Below are positions 35,992 to 48,011 of a stretch of DNA of 64,000 bases, piece by piece. The DNA comes from Megaleporinus macrocephalus. Lineage: Eukaryota; Chordata; Actinopteri; Characiformes; Anostomidae. The notes beneath the pieces are model-generated. The model had not been told where the DNA came from, ran no database searches, and saw only the letters and a list, made by a program, of their open reading frames with translations. Location: NCBI GenBank assembly GCA_021613375.1, contig CM038716.1:13033774-13097773 (forward strand). Reading direction: 5' to 3'. The translations under genes were made by a program, and so were the position numbers. Positions within the stretch are counted from its first letter, which is position 1. Each line of letters starts with the position of its first letter.

Positions 35992-38900
35992 CGCTGTACT
36001 AACTCAGTAAGGTGGTGTTAATGATCAGATTAGTTGATCAGGTATGTGGGAAGCAGGTGAAGCGCTGTATTAACTCAGTAAGGTGGTGTTAATGATCAGA
36101 TTAGTTGATCAGGTATGTGGGAAGCAGGTGAAGCGCTGTATTAACTCAGTAAGGTGGTGTTAAAGATCAGAGTAGTTGGATCAGGTATGTGGGAAGCAGG
36201 TGAAGCGCTGTATTAACTCAGTAAGGTGGTGTTAATGATCAGATTAGTTGATCAGGTATGTGGGAAGCAGGTGAAGCGCTGTATTAACTCAGTAAGGTGG
36301 TGTTAATGATCAGATTAGTTGATCAGGTATGTAGGAAGCAGGTGAAGCGCTGTATTAACTCAGTAAGGTGGTGTTAATGATCAGATTAGTTGATCAGGTA
36401 TGTATGAAGCAGGTGAAGCGCTGTATTAACTCAGTAAGGTGGTGTTAATGATCAGATTAGTTGATCAGGTATGTATGAAGCAGGTGAAGCGCTGTATTAA
36501 CTCAGTAAGGTGGTGTTAATGATCAGATTAGTTGATCAGGTATGTGGGAAGCAGGTGAAGCGCTGTATTAACTCAGTAAGGTGGTGTTAATGATCAGATT
36601 AGTTAATCAGGTATGTGGGGAGCAGGTGAAGCGCTGTATTAACTCAGCAAGGTGGTGTTAATGATCAGATTAGTTGATCAGGTAAGTGGGGAGCAGGTAA
36701 AGCGCTGTATTAACTCAGTAAGGTGGTGTTAATGATCAGATTAGTTAATCAGGTATGTGGGAAGCAGGTGAAGCGCTGTATTAACTCAGTAAGGTGGTGT
36801 TAATGATCAGATTAGTTAATCAGGTATGTGGGGAGCAGGTGAAGCGCTGTATTAACTCAGCAAGGTGGTGTTAATGATCAGATTAGTTGATCAGGTATGT
36901 ATGAAGCAGGTGAAGCGCTGTATTAACTCAGTAAGGTGGTGTTAATGATCAGATTAGTTGATCAGGTATGTGGGAAGCAGGTGAAGCGCTGTATTAACTC
37001 AGTAAGGTGGTGTTAATGATCAGATTAGTTGATCAGGTATGTGGGAAGCAGGTGAAGCGCTGTATTAACTCAGCAAGGTGGTGTTAATGATCAGATTAGT
37101 TGATCAGGTCTGTGTTGAAACAGGTGAAGCGCTGTATTAACTCAGTAAGGTGGTGTTAATGGTCAGATTAGTTGATCAGGTATGTGGGAAGCAGGTGAAA
37201 CGCTGTATTAACTCAGTAAGGTGGTGTTAATGATCAGATTAGTTGATCAGGTATGTGGGGAGCAGGTGAAGCGCTGTATTAACTCAGTAAGGTGGTGTTA
37301 ATGATCAGATTAGTTGATCAGGTATGTGGGAAGCAGGTGAAGCGCTGTATTAACTCAGTAAGGTGGTGTTAATGATCAGATTAGTTGATCAGGTATGTGT
37401 TGAAACAGGTGAAGCGCTGTATTAACTCAGTAAGGTGGTGTTAATGATCAGATTAGTTGATCAGGTATGTGGGAAGCAGGTGAAGCACTGTATTAACTCA
37501 GTAAGGTGGTGTTAATGATCAGATTAGTTGATCAGGTATGTGGGAAGCAGGTGAAGCGCTGTATTAACTCAGTAAGGTGGTGTTAATGATCAGATTAGTT
37601 GATCAGGTATGTGGGAAGCAGGTGAAACGCTGTATTAACTCAGTAAGGTGGTGTTAATGATCAGATTAGTTGATCAGGTATGTGGGAAGCAGGTGAAGCA
37701 CTGTATTAACTCAGTAAGGTGGTGTTAATGATCAGATTAGTTGATCAGGTATGTGTTGAAGCAGGTGAAGCGCTGTATTAACTCAGTAAGGTGGTGTTAA
37801 TGATCAGATTAGTTGATCAGGTATGTGGGAAGCAGGTGAAACGCTGTATTAACTCAGTAAGATGGTGTTAATGATCAGATTAGTTGATCAGGTATGTGGG
37901 AAGCAGGTGAAGCGCTGTATTAACTCAGTAAGGTGGTGTTAATGATCAGATTAGTTGATCAGGTATGTGGGGAGCAGGTGAAGCGCTGTATTAACTCAGT
38001 AAGGTGGTGTTTATGATCAGATTAGTTGATCAGGTATGTGGGAAGTAGGTGAAGCGCTGTATTAACTCAGTAAGGTGGTGTTAATGATCAGATTAGTTGA
38101 TCAGGTATGTGGGGAGCAGGTGAAGCGCTGTATTAACTCAGTAAGGTGGTGTTAATGATCAGATTAGTTGATCAGGTATGTAGGAAGTAGGTGAAGCGCT
38201 GTATTAACTCAGTAAGGTGGTGTTAATGATCAGATTAGTTGATCAGGTATGTAGGAAGTAGGTGAAGCGCTGTATTAACTCAGTAAGGTGGTGTTAATGA
38301 TCAGATTAGTTAATCAGGTATGTGGGAAGCAGGTGAAGCGCTGTATTAACTCAGTAAGGTGGTGTTAATGATCAGATTAGGTTGATCAGGTATGTGGGAG
38401 CAGGTGAAGCGCTGTATTAACTCAGTAAGGTGGTGTTAATGATCAGATTAGTTGATCAGGTATGTAGGAAGTAGGTGAAGCGCTGTATTAACTCAGTAAG
38501 GTGGTGTTAATGATCAGATTAGTTGATCAGGTATGTGGGAAGCAGGTGAAGAGCTGTACTAACTCAGTAAGGTGGTGTTAATGGTCAGATTAGTTGATCA
38601 GGTCTGTGTTGAAACAGGTGAAGCGCTGTATTAACTCAGTAAGGTGGTGTTAATGATCAGATTAGTTGATCAGGTATGTGGGAAGCAGGTGAAGCGCTGT
38701 ATTAACTCAGTAAGGTGGTGTTAATGATCAGATTAGTTGATCAGGTATGTGGGAAGCAGGTGAAGCGCTGTATTAACTCAGTAAGGTGGTGTTAATGATC
38801 AGATTAGTTGATCAGGTATGTGGGAAGCAGGTGAAGCGCTGTATTAACTCAGTAAGGTGGTGTTAATGATCAGATTAGTTGATCAGGTATGTGGGAAGCA

Positions 38901-40117
38901 GGTGAAGCGCTGTATTAACTCAGTAAGGTGGTGTTAATGATCAGATTAGTTGATCAGGTATGTGGGAAGCAGGTGAAGCGCTGTATTAACTCAGTAAGGT
39001 GGTGTTAATGATCAGATTAGTTGATCAGGTATGTGGGAAGCAGGTGAAGCACTGTATTAACTCAGTAAGGTGGTGTTAATGATCAGATTAGTTGATCAGG
39101 TATGTGTTGAAGCAGGTGAAGCGCTGTATTAACTCAGTAAGGTGGTGTTAATGATCAGATTAGTTGATCAGGTATGTGGGGAGCAGGTGAAGCGCTGTAT
39201 TAACTCAGTAAGGTGGTGTTAATGATCAGATTAGTTGATCAGGTATGTGGGAAGCAGGTGAAGCGCTGTATTAACTCAGTAAGGTGGTGTTATGATCAGA
39301 TTAGTTGATCAGGTATGTGGGAAGCAGGTGAAGCGCTGTATTAACTCAGTAAGGTGGTGTTAATGATCAGATTAGTTGATCAGGTATGTGGGAAGCAGGT
39401 GAAGCGCTGTATTAACTCAGTAAGGTGGTGTTAATGATCAGATTAGTTAGATCAGGTATGTGGAAGCAGGTGAAGCGCTGTATTAACTCAGTAAGGTGGT
39501 GTTAATGATCAGATTAGTTGATCAGGTATGTGTTGAAGCAGGTGAAGCGCTGTATTAACTCAGTAAGGTGGTGTTAATGATCAGATTAGTTGATCAGGTA
39601 TGTGTTGAAACAGGTGATGCGCTGTATTAACTCAGTAAGGTGGTGTTAATGATCAGATTAGGTGATCAGGTATGTGGGAAGCAGGTGAAGCGCTGTATTA
39701 ACTCAGTAAGGTGGTGTTAATGATCAGATTAGTTGATCAGGTATGTGGGGAGCAGGTGAAGCGCGGTATTAACTCAGTAAAGGTGGTGTTAATGATCAGA
39801 TTAGTTGATCAGGTATGTGGGAAGCAGGTGAAGCGCTGTATTAACTCAGTAAGGTGGAGTTAATGATCAGATTAGTTGATCAGGTATGTGGGAAGCAGGT
39901 GAAGCGCTGTATTAACTCAGTAAGGTGGTGTTAATGATCAGATTAGTTGATCAGGTATGTGGGAAGCAGGTGAAGCGCTGTATTAACTCAGTAAGGTGGT
40001 GTTAATGATCAGATTAGTTGATCAGGTATGTGGGAAGCAGGTGAAGCGCTGTATTAACTCAGTAAGGTGGTGTTAATGATCAGATTAGTTGATCAGGTAT
40101 GTGGGAAGCAGGTGAAA
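35992..40117. repeat. 71-bp VNTR, unit 2
   Basis: About 58 copies of the same 71-bp unit, far more regular than in unit 1. Two adjacent GTATGAAGC variants (near 36400 and 36471) match two adjacent variants at 10049 and 10120 in unit 1, so the array expanded before the 26-kb unit was duplicated. Confidence 0.96.
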
Positions 40118-40703
40118 CCAGAGTCCAACCATCTGCGTTTGATGGTCATGTCCCAAATCTCTCCGTACACACTAGAAAGTGTACGAAACAGATTAGCTAG
40201 TTTTATTTACAGTTTATTACTGAACGTAATGTTCAGTGTGTGTCTCTAGTGAACACTGTGATCTGGAGATTATTGCAGTTTTTCATTCATTGATTTACTG
40301 TTTATTTGTTTTATTTGAATTGCACAATTAAAAATGTTTTCAAAGCAAAAAGTGATAAATGCAATTAATGTAGATGAATTAACCACAGAGCATGTGATTT
40401 ATTTAGATTTACAGCACTAGTAACAATTATTAAATAAATAAGAGATAATAAATAAAAAGGTGATACAAAGATAAAATAACAGTTTTCTCTTCTTCACTCT
40501 GCAGTTATGGAAGAGCTCAGATGTTGTTTGTTAAATCTGTTTGTGTGTGTATTGGTCTTTCAAACATGAATAATATTCCATAACTGGTTAATAAATGTTT
40601 AATTTTGTGTAAGTATATATAATGATTTAAATAATTGAAGGGAACTGAAAAAAAAGCATTACATTTTACACCCTTTATATTTCAGTCGACTGAATCGACT
40701 GTA
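40118..40703. other. AT-rich spacer after the VNTR, no gene
   Basis: Counterpart of 13610-14189. A possible short frame running out of the last VNTR copy (40067-40249) is an artefact of the repeat. Confidence 0.4.
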
Positions 40704-42229
40704 GATTTAGTCTAGACTATATTCTTATGATAATTAGTCGACTAAAACTAGACTAAATCTAAATCAGAACTTGCTGTCAAAAATAACACTGGTGTCCAGT
40801 TATTGGAATCACAAGGTAGGTGTTCCAGATCTTCGAAGAACTTGGTCCAATACAAAGCGTGTACCAGGAACACATACATCACCCAGAAGAATACTTATTA
40901 CTCTAGAGTGTTAGCTAACACTGCTACCCTTAACACAGCAGGGTTCCATTCCCAGCTCAGACAAGCTCTCCACTCTACACCAATGAAACGACTCCAATGC
41001 TTCATTCACCTCCATCCATAACATCATTATAATCTTTACTATATGAAAGTTAACTTTCTAGAAATTAGTCAACAGTGTACCTGAAACTAACAAATCATGA
41101 GTTTAAGTGTGTTACACTAGCAGTACTTCCTATGAATCCTGTACTGACTACACTCTACAAGAGTATTCATGTAGAGTAACCAGTCCTCCTAGTGCTGCCT
41201 AGCAGAGCAGCTACAAGGATATTTCTGAGGTTCTGGTAACCCTGCACCGTGTAACAGCATTGGATTTGGGGAAGCCAACCAAGGAGAGGGAGACGTCCCA
41301 CAGAAAGACACTGCAGACCCAAAAAAATACAAGAAAAACCAACGTATTAAACAGACCACCACACACAAACCACCCAATCACCCAATGTAATCCCACCCCA
41401 CAAGAACCCAGCTATGTACAATCACAACCAAACACTCCACAAAGATACAATCATACATACATACATACAGCAGTTCTGGGTTTTGAGCATCTTAGCTCTG
41501 GAGCAGAGTTGGTGCTGTGTTAAAGTGGGTTAAAATAAAAACCAGTCCAGAATGCCAGATGGATGGACAGATGGTGGAAAGATGGATGGACAGATAGATG
41601 GATGGACAGATGGATGGATGGACAAACAAATGAAAGACCTCTGGACGCAGGACAGACTCGGTCCTTGGGCCCCACAGTTTCCCCCTCACATGAACAGCTT
41701 CAGACACCAAACATGATGAAGCTGGACGAGGAAACAGACCCCCTTAACTGAGCAGACAGAGTTTCTCAAGAAGGAGAACCACCAAAGAGGAGAGCATGTG
41801 CCAATCTGGTCACTCTCCCTACTTCCTTGTTGGCTCCCACTTTATACTCAAGCACACTGTTACCTCACTACAGACCCCCAGAGGCTGGGACGAAGAAATG
41901 CAACCAAAACAACAACACTGGGAAACCCACTTTAGTTACATAAGCATGCATAATACCTTATAATGCCTGACATAAGTGCATATACAGTAGTTGCTCTTAG
42001 GTGGTTATAATAACATGCATAACATTTTATAAAGCAAGATTGTATGATTATATAATGTTAGAGTTCATAACACATTATTATATCCACTCATTAGACCACT
42101 ATAAACATAATTATAGTTATATGGTACTATAACTGAGATCTGGTGTGATTCCTGTATAAACACATAGACATTATAACAGTGTCCCCCAACACAGCTTAAG
42201 TAACTATATCTATATATATAACTATATCT

Positions 42230-42590
42230 ACACTCACTGACCACTGTATCAGCTCCACTGACCATACAGGACATCCACTCACTGTCCACTGTATCAGCTC
42301 CACTGACCATACAGGACATCCACTCACAGTCCACTGTATCAGCTCCACTGACCATACAGGACCTACACTCACTGTCCACTGTATCAGCTCCACTGACCAT
42401 ACAGGACCTCCACTCACTGTCCACTGTAATCAGCTCCACTGACCATACAGGACCTCCACTCACTGTCCACTGTATCAGCTCCACTGACCATACAGGACCT
42501 CCACTCACTGTCCACTGTATCAGCTCCACTGACCATACAGGACCTCCACTCACTGTCCACTGTATCAGCTCCACTGACCATACAGGAGCT
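42230..42590. repeat. 45-bp minisatellite, unit 2
   Basis: About eight copies, cleaner than unit 1. The first copies have GGACATCC, the third GGACCTAC and the last GGACCTCC, in the same order as in unit 1, so copy number and order predate the 26-kb duplication. Confidence 0.92.
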
Positions 42591-43467
42591 ACACTTTGTC
42601 TGAATGTAAAAGCTTTTAGAGACTGCACAGGTAGAGGCAGTCTCTGACTGAGGCAGTCTCTGACTCTGAGTCTGTGTAGAAAGTGATGAGGTGGAGGGTG
42701 TAGCAGGAGAGCTGGTTGGTGTTCAGGTGAGGAGGAGGCCCTGATGGTTAGTCCTCCACCAGCATTCAGCAGTTTATAAATATAAAACTATAATTCTATA
42801 TTCATACACACTTCCTGTAAAATCATCTGCTCTGAGATTTGAACTTTTAACTTATAAGGAATTATTAGACCATTATTTACATTATTTACATATTTATTCT
42901 ATTATTATTTTATTATCTGGATATTAATTCTATGTTGGTTTCATTCTGGAGATACGCCTTATTATCATTTCATTCTGGAGGTAAATTTTATTATCATTTT
43001 ATTCTGAAAGATATTTTAGTTTAACTTCATGCATATTATGAATTGATTATTGATTATTAAGATTTATCTGACTGTAAATTCAGTTCTTCATTCTGGACAT
43101 TAATATCACATCTATACATAAAACTGTATTCACATTATTTTACTATATATAAATATAGATTTCATTTTAATGTACATTCTGAATATTATTATATTAAAAT
43201 TAAATTAATACATATTTTTAATATTGATGTTATTATAACTTCATTTGGATTATTACATGTATGATAATTAAATTATTAATATGATCATATTATAATATTC
43301 ATAATGGATATGAATGTTGTTCCAGTATTAGAACTTTATTACAGCTGTGAGTTTGATCTACAACACAAACCACACAAGAGAAAACTGCTCACTAACATAA
43401 AAGAACCAACTCTGATAAATTTCCGTCCACTGGAGATCTATAGAACCTTCAGAGCACCGGCTCGTGA

Positions 43468-43527
43468 TGATGTCACAATGGGGACGTGATGTCATCAGCG
43501 AACATTCCATCCTCAGAGTTTATTTAA
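43468..43527 (+). promoter_or_regulatory. Putative core promoter of gene B2
   Basis: TGATGTCA at 43468-43475 and again at 43487-43494 (near-palindromic pair around AATGGGGA), then a TATA-like TATTTAA at 43521-43527. Transcription would start near 43550. The 5'UTR would end at a strong donor (AAG|GTAAGT form, exon end 43639). The intron would hold the AT array and end at ATATGCAG (43986) or ATCTGCAG (44003). The ATG exon follows. Signals seen; use inferred. Confidence 0.48.
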
Positions 43528-43646
43528 CCCCTGCGTCGTTTACCAGATCTTCATTTCTGAACTTCCGTCTGAAGAAGAAACATTTCCTTCTGAGACCCAA
43601 CAGTTCAGTTCACATCACCTTCTAAAAGCATAAGTATAAGTAAGTA

Positions 43647-43868
43647 TATTATTATATTATATTATATTATATTATATTATATTATATTAAATTAATGATA
43701 TTATATTATATTATATTTTATTATATTATATTATATTATTTTATATTATATTATATTTTATTATTATATTATATTATATTATATTTTATTATATTGTATT
43801 TTATTATATTATATTATATTATATTATATTATATTATATTATATTTTATTATATTATATTATATTATT
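43647..43868. repeat. Long TATTATATTA array before gene B2
   Basis: About 220 bp of AT-only pentamer-like repeat inside the predicted first intron. Confidence 0.9.
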
Positions 43869-43941
43869 AGTAGCTAGTGAAGAACTTAAAGTACATACTG
43901 AATAATTTACAGTAGATACTGAATCAATGGTTGTTGGTAAA

Positions 43942-43949
43942 TGACGTCA
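43942..43949. promoter_or_regulatory. TGACGTCA palindrome, B2
   Basis: Full CRE-type site. In the B gene model it falls in the predicted first intron. In A and C, which lack the upstream promoter segment, it could be the only promoter-proximal element. Confidence 0.5.
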
Positions 43950-44058
43950 TGTGACTGTGTTTGTATATGAACTGTTGTATATGCAGAAGAATCTGATCTG
44001 CAGGTCATGTGACTGAACCCAGTGCTTAATTAGAGAATGTACTAGAAGTTGTTCCACC

Positions 44059-44971
44059 ATGAGATGTTTAAAGAATGCTTTGTGGCTCCATCACTGTAAA
44101 GCTGAGATCCAGTACAGCTCTCTGATCCTCACAGGTGAGCAGTGACATCATTACGTTGCTGTAACGTTTGTTTTCTGTTGTTTCTGCAGTGACTGGAACA
44201 TCATTCTCTGACCAGCCGGCCGGTGTCAAGAAGCTGTGTAGCATGATGTCTGACCTGACGGCCCAGTTTGCAGGACTGCAGATTAAGCCACAGGTCTCAG
44301 CATCCTCTGCACCACAGCCAGGGGGCAGCACTAACCCTGGACCAGTGACAGCTCCCAGTCTGACTCGTCATCCTCCTCCTCCCCCTCCTCCCCCTCTTCA
44401 TGCAGCAGTTCCTGCACTGGGTACAGCTCAGCATCGAGAGCTGAGTGCTCGCCAGCTCCCCCTAGCTACAGTCAAACATCCTGAGCAGGAGGACGACATG
44501 ATGACTGACCTGACAACCCAGTTTGCAGGACTGCAGTCTAAGGCACACGTCCCAGCATCCTCTGCAGAGGGCTCCGTTACCTGCAGTCAACAGGTAGCCC
44601 CTGCTCCAAAGACCCGGAAGAGGAAGCTGGACGAGGAAGAGGACGACCCAGATCTCGCAGGGAGTCCTCCAAAAAGACCACGACTCTCCTCCAACGAGAG
44701 TCGTGAACAAATGAGGACTGTCAGCAGATCTGAGTCAGCTGATGAGGAGGAACCTCCCAGTGTGGCTCAACAGGTAGCCCCTATTCCAAAGAGCCGGAAG
44801 AGGAAGCTGGAAGGTTCAGAAGAGGATGACGACCCAGATTACGCAGGAAGTCCTCCGAAGAAACCACGACTCTCCTCCAACAACGAGAGTCGTAAACTAA
44901 AGAGGACTTTCAGCGGATCTGAGTCTGATGAGGAAGAACCTCCCAGGAAGAAGAGGAGAACAGACTGGTGA
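44059..44971 (+). CDS. Gene B2: 285-aa basic/acidic repeat protein, intact
   Basis: Coding exons 44059-44134 and 44190-44971 join in phase (ACA G|TG ACT) across a 55-nt intron with GTGAGC donor, CTGTAAC branch-like sequence, T-rich tract and TTTCTGCAG. The ATG lies in CCACCATGA. Residues 1-25 come from exon 1. M(S/T)DLTxQFAGLQ occurs at 45-56 and 130-141, with a Pro run at 86-94. Two tandem C-terminal repeats (159-218 and 219-285) each have QQVAPxPK, RKRKL, an acidic run, AGSPPK(R/K)PRLSSN and DEEEPP; the second ends RKKRRTDW. The basic clusters look like nuclear localisation signals, so a nuclear role is likely (inference). No catalytic domain is seen and the family is not recognised. Probably the best functional candidate, as its promoter segment is intact. 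Confidence 0.68.
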
Positions 44972-45401
44972 AGACTCGACATGATGACCGGCCAGTCAGT
45001 AACAACAGTAACCCTGGACCGGTGACTGTGTCGAGCTTCTCGCGAGCAGCTCCCAGTCTGACTCCTCATCCTCCTCCTCCTCATCATCCAGCAGTTCCTC
45101 CACTAGGGACAGCTCAGCACCTGCTTCTCCTGCTCCTAATGTGTGTAGCATGGAAAGTTTGGAGTGCTCGCCAGCTCCCCCTAGCTGCAGTTCATCAAAA
45201 ACAAACGTAAACGAAAGTGGACTGCCAGAGGATCTGAGGCTGCTGATGAGGAGGAACCTACCAGCAAGAAGAGGAGGAGAACCACAGACTGGTGAAGACC
45301 AGAGACGATGACCTCTCCCCTTCCAGCCCTTCATTCCCTGTCCATCCCTTTCCCCCCTACATGAGACCTGTTCCATCTTTCTCATGTCTGTAAATATTGT
45401 A
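44972..45401 (+). other. 3' segment of B2: extra, out-of-frame coding module serving as 3'UTR
   Basis: After the TGA, the DNA repeats the coding pattern. One frame (to 45210) gives NPGPVTVSS, a Pro/His run, AVPPLGTAQH and ARQLPLA, the same order as residues 75-120 of the protein. A further frame near 45195-45291 gives a KxxRxRKWTARGSE-like piece, then DEEEP and KKRRRTTDW, then TGA. It looks like a third module cut off by frame loss. No start or splice site clearly restores it. Confidence 0.55.
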
Positions 45402-45407
45402 AATAAA
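45402..45407 (+). terminator. Poly(A) signal AATAAA, gene B2
   Basis: AATAAA followed about 20 nt later by a GT-rich GGTTCGGTGTG. The same hexamer and context end all seven genes: 8660, 18903, 26201, 35011, 45402, 52678 and 61526. Confidence 0.7.
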
Positions 45408-46093
45408 CTTGTTCAGGGAGGTTCGGTGTGAAGCGCCTGATTGGTCTACAAACACAAAGCTAGACATTTGATTGGCTCCTCTTACAAACAGGAAGTTCAC
45501 TCAAGTGAGAGATTAGTCACTTCTTCTAAACTCAATATCAGTGAGTCTGCTTTCAGTTTACTGTGTCTGTACTTCTCAGTGACGTACCAACACAGTTCTA
45601 CTCAAGCATACTTAGTTAATACTCACGAGTACACAGAAGAGTATGTAAGAGTATGTTGTACTTAATCAATTTGATCAGATCTACTGAAGAAAAGTAGAAG
45701 TAAATATTCTCGTCCTGCACAGAACAGCATCCAGTACAATATTAGTTAGTTATTTAGATTTATAAACATTTATAAAGACTAGAACTATGTTCCTTATCCT
45801 GAGTATGTCTTGTTTATGTTTATGAGTATCCACTGGTGAGTATACTTAAAGTAGAAGTAGTTAAAGTTCTAATTGAAGTAGAACAAATAAAATCTAAATC
45901 CAAACCCAGTCATATACCTTAACGAGCAGAAATAAGATAGAAGTAGTAAATTATAAGTATTATGTTCATTTAAAGTAAAGTACGAGTATATTTTCAGTTT
46001 AGATGCTACTGAACGAGTATTGTACTGAGAGAGTACTTAAAAGAGTACGTTCATGAACTAAACAGTGGGATATCAGTATATAAGCTAGTAACC

Positions 46094-46260
46094 AGGTTCA
46101 GCCTGGTGGTGCAGTGGGTGGAGCTGCAGCTTCACAGCATGAAGGGTTTGGGTTGGACTCCCAGCCACAGTGAGCAGGTTCCTCTCCATGTGGAGTTAGG
46201 GTGGTCTCCCAGTGGTCTCCAAACACATGTGGTCAGTTGAACTGGAGACGCTAAACAGCC
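46094..46260 (+). mobile_element. Dispersed repeat fragment after B2
   Basis: Same fragment as 511-677, here in its cleanest form after a B gene. Further copies are at 26869-27034 and 53346-53511. Confidence 0.55.
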
Positions 46261-46573
46261 CGTAAGAGTCTAAACTAGTAAGTAACAGTATATGACGTAC
46301 AGACAAACCCATCTCTCTCTGAACGCTGGTAAGACTGTGGGGTCCTGTAGGAGTGGAAGTACAAGGTGGGTGTTTCTTATAAAGTGGCCAGTTAGTTAAA
46401 CACCAGGTAGGCGTTTCTAATAAAGTGGCCAGTTAGTTGGAGTACAGGGTAAGTGTTTCTATTAACGTGGCCAACTAGTCAAAACACAAGGTTGATGTTT
46501 CTATAAAAGTGGCCAGTTTGTTAAGCGCAAGGTTGGTGTTTCTAATAAAGTGGCCAGCGTTTTTTTTTTTTTT

Positions 46574-46882
46574 AATCTTTGTGAGACAGAAGCGTTTGTT
46601 TACGTGTGAGCGAGACAGAAGTCTCTTATAAGATCAGAAATATTAGTTTCTGAGTTGAATTCTTTAATTGTTGGTATGTGACTGCGCTGACTCACAGGTA
46701 GAGTTTCTGCTGTATGATGAGCAGCAGGTAACGCAGTACACACCTGTAACTGTACAACACTGCAGCTGTTTAACCAGAGAGGAGAGTAGGACCTTCAGCA
46801 GCTTTAGGAAGTCACTGTGTAGTCTGGAGTATATATGTGTGTGATGTAGCTGCTAATTTAAACAGTAATATCACTATAAAGG
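46574..46882. other. Spacer, no gene seen
   Basis: Counterpart of 20079-20388. It contains GTAAACGCAGTACACACC-like unique sequence with no conserved frame. Confidence 0.4.
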
Positions 46883-48011
46883 TAGGACTGGGCAATAAAA
46901 CGATAACCATAATTATCATGAAATAATGTTTCCTCGATAAATAGTCGATAGAATTAAGTTCCATCCATGTTTTGAGAGACAACACGAACAGCCAATCAGA
47001 ATGAGAATAACACCACCACAAGCCAATCAGGTGGCTGAACTAGAGTTCCAGCCGTTTCATGTTTGGTTGAAGCTTAAACAGCACAGAGTGTAGACGTAGC
47101 AGCAGCTTAACCCACGTACTAGTAATCTGGTTCCTGCAGCGTCACAGTCGAGCAGAGAGAATAAAATAAGAGAAAATAAGAGAAAACGTTAAACTACTAC
47201 TGAAAGAAACATGATACACGTGTTAATAATCTATAAATAATCTATAAGATCAGATAAACAGGTAAACAGGTGCTGTCCTGCTGCTGTGTTGATGAAGCTC
47301 TACTGGATGTTTGATCTTCAAGGTCTCGGGTCAGTTCTACTGTTGTGATCATCTCCACTGACAGAGCGGTTCTGTGTGAAACACTAACACAACTTGTTCG
47401 TGAGTGATTGTAGCTGCAGCTCGCGCGCCGGATAAATCCATACTTTCAGTGGGCGTGGCCACCTTAGTGACACATCCACGCATGTTATGCTAATAGACGT
47501 AATTTGGTAAACGATAAAGATAAATATATATACTGTAGGAGTTCGAGTGAGACGCTGAGACAACGTTTACTTTATAACCAAAAATCCCGAGTAGGAAACT
47601 TTATTATCTACTGAAAACAGAATCACTAAACCAACAACTCCTCATTAGAGCAGACAGAGTCGACTCACCGCTATGAGTTCTTTACTCAGAACCAACTTAA
47701 AGAACCAGCAACAGCCTGATTAACACAGTGTCTGAATACTGTTCATACTAATACTGCCCCATATATATATATATATATATATATATGCAGGACTGCAGAT
47801 ATATATATGTGTGTATGTGTTTAATTTATTTAAAATACGGTTTGTAATATTCTCTAAAACAATTTAACATTTTTTTTACATTTTAATATCTTCATATCTC
47901 ACTTAAAGTAAAAAGGCAATAGTGATTTGATTTATATCGTGATATATATCGAAATCGACTGATATGAAAAAATGATCGTGATAAGATTTTCTTCCATATC
48001 GCCCAGCCCTA
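46883..48011. mobile_element. Same TAGGRCTGGGC element, unit 2
   Basis: Same ends and content, slightly shorter through indels. The (TA)n run is at 47759-47785. Confidence 0.68.

Noticed and set aside
44168..44189. Reading the long B2 frame from its upstream in-frame TTG
   Set aside because: This part is the T-rich tract and acceptor of the intron. The in-phase ATG exon upstream gives a better start.
44059..44971. Assignment of the family to the expanded fish pim-like kinases, because of their lysine/arginine/glutamate-rich N-termini
   Set aside because: No kinase domain or motif is present anywhere in the window. Similarity would rest on composition alone.
44839..45385. Antisense frames over the 3' part of the genes (also 25772-26299 and 52249-52776, 175 codons)
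   Set aside because: They are mirror images of low-complexity Ser/Pro/Glu coding sequence. The + strand explains the conservation, splice signals and poly(A) site.
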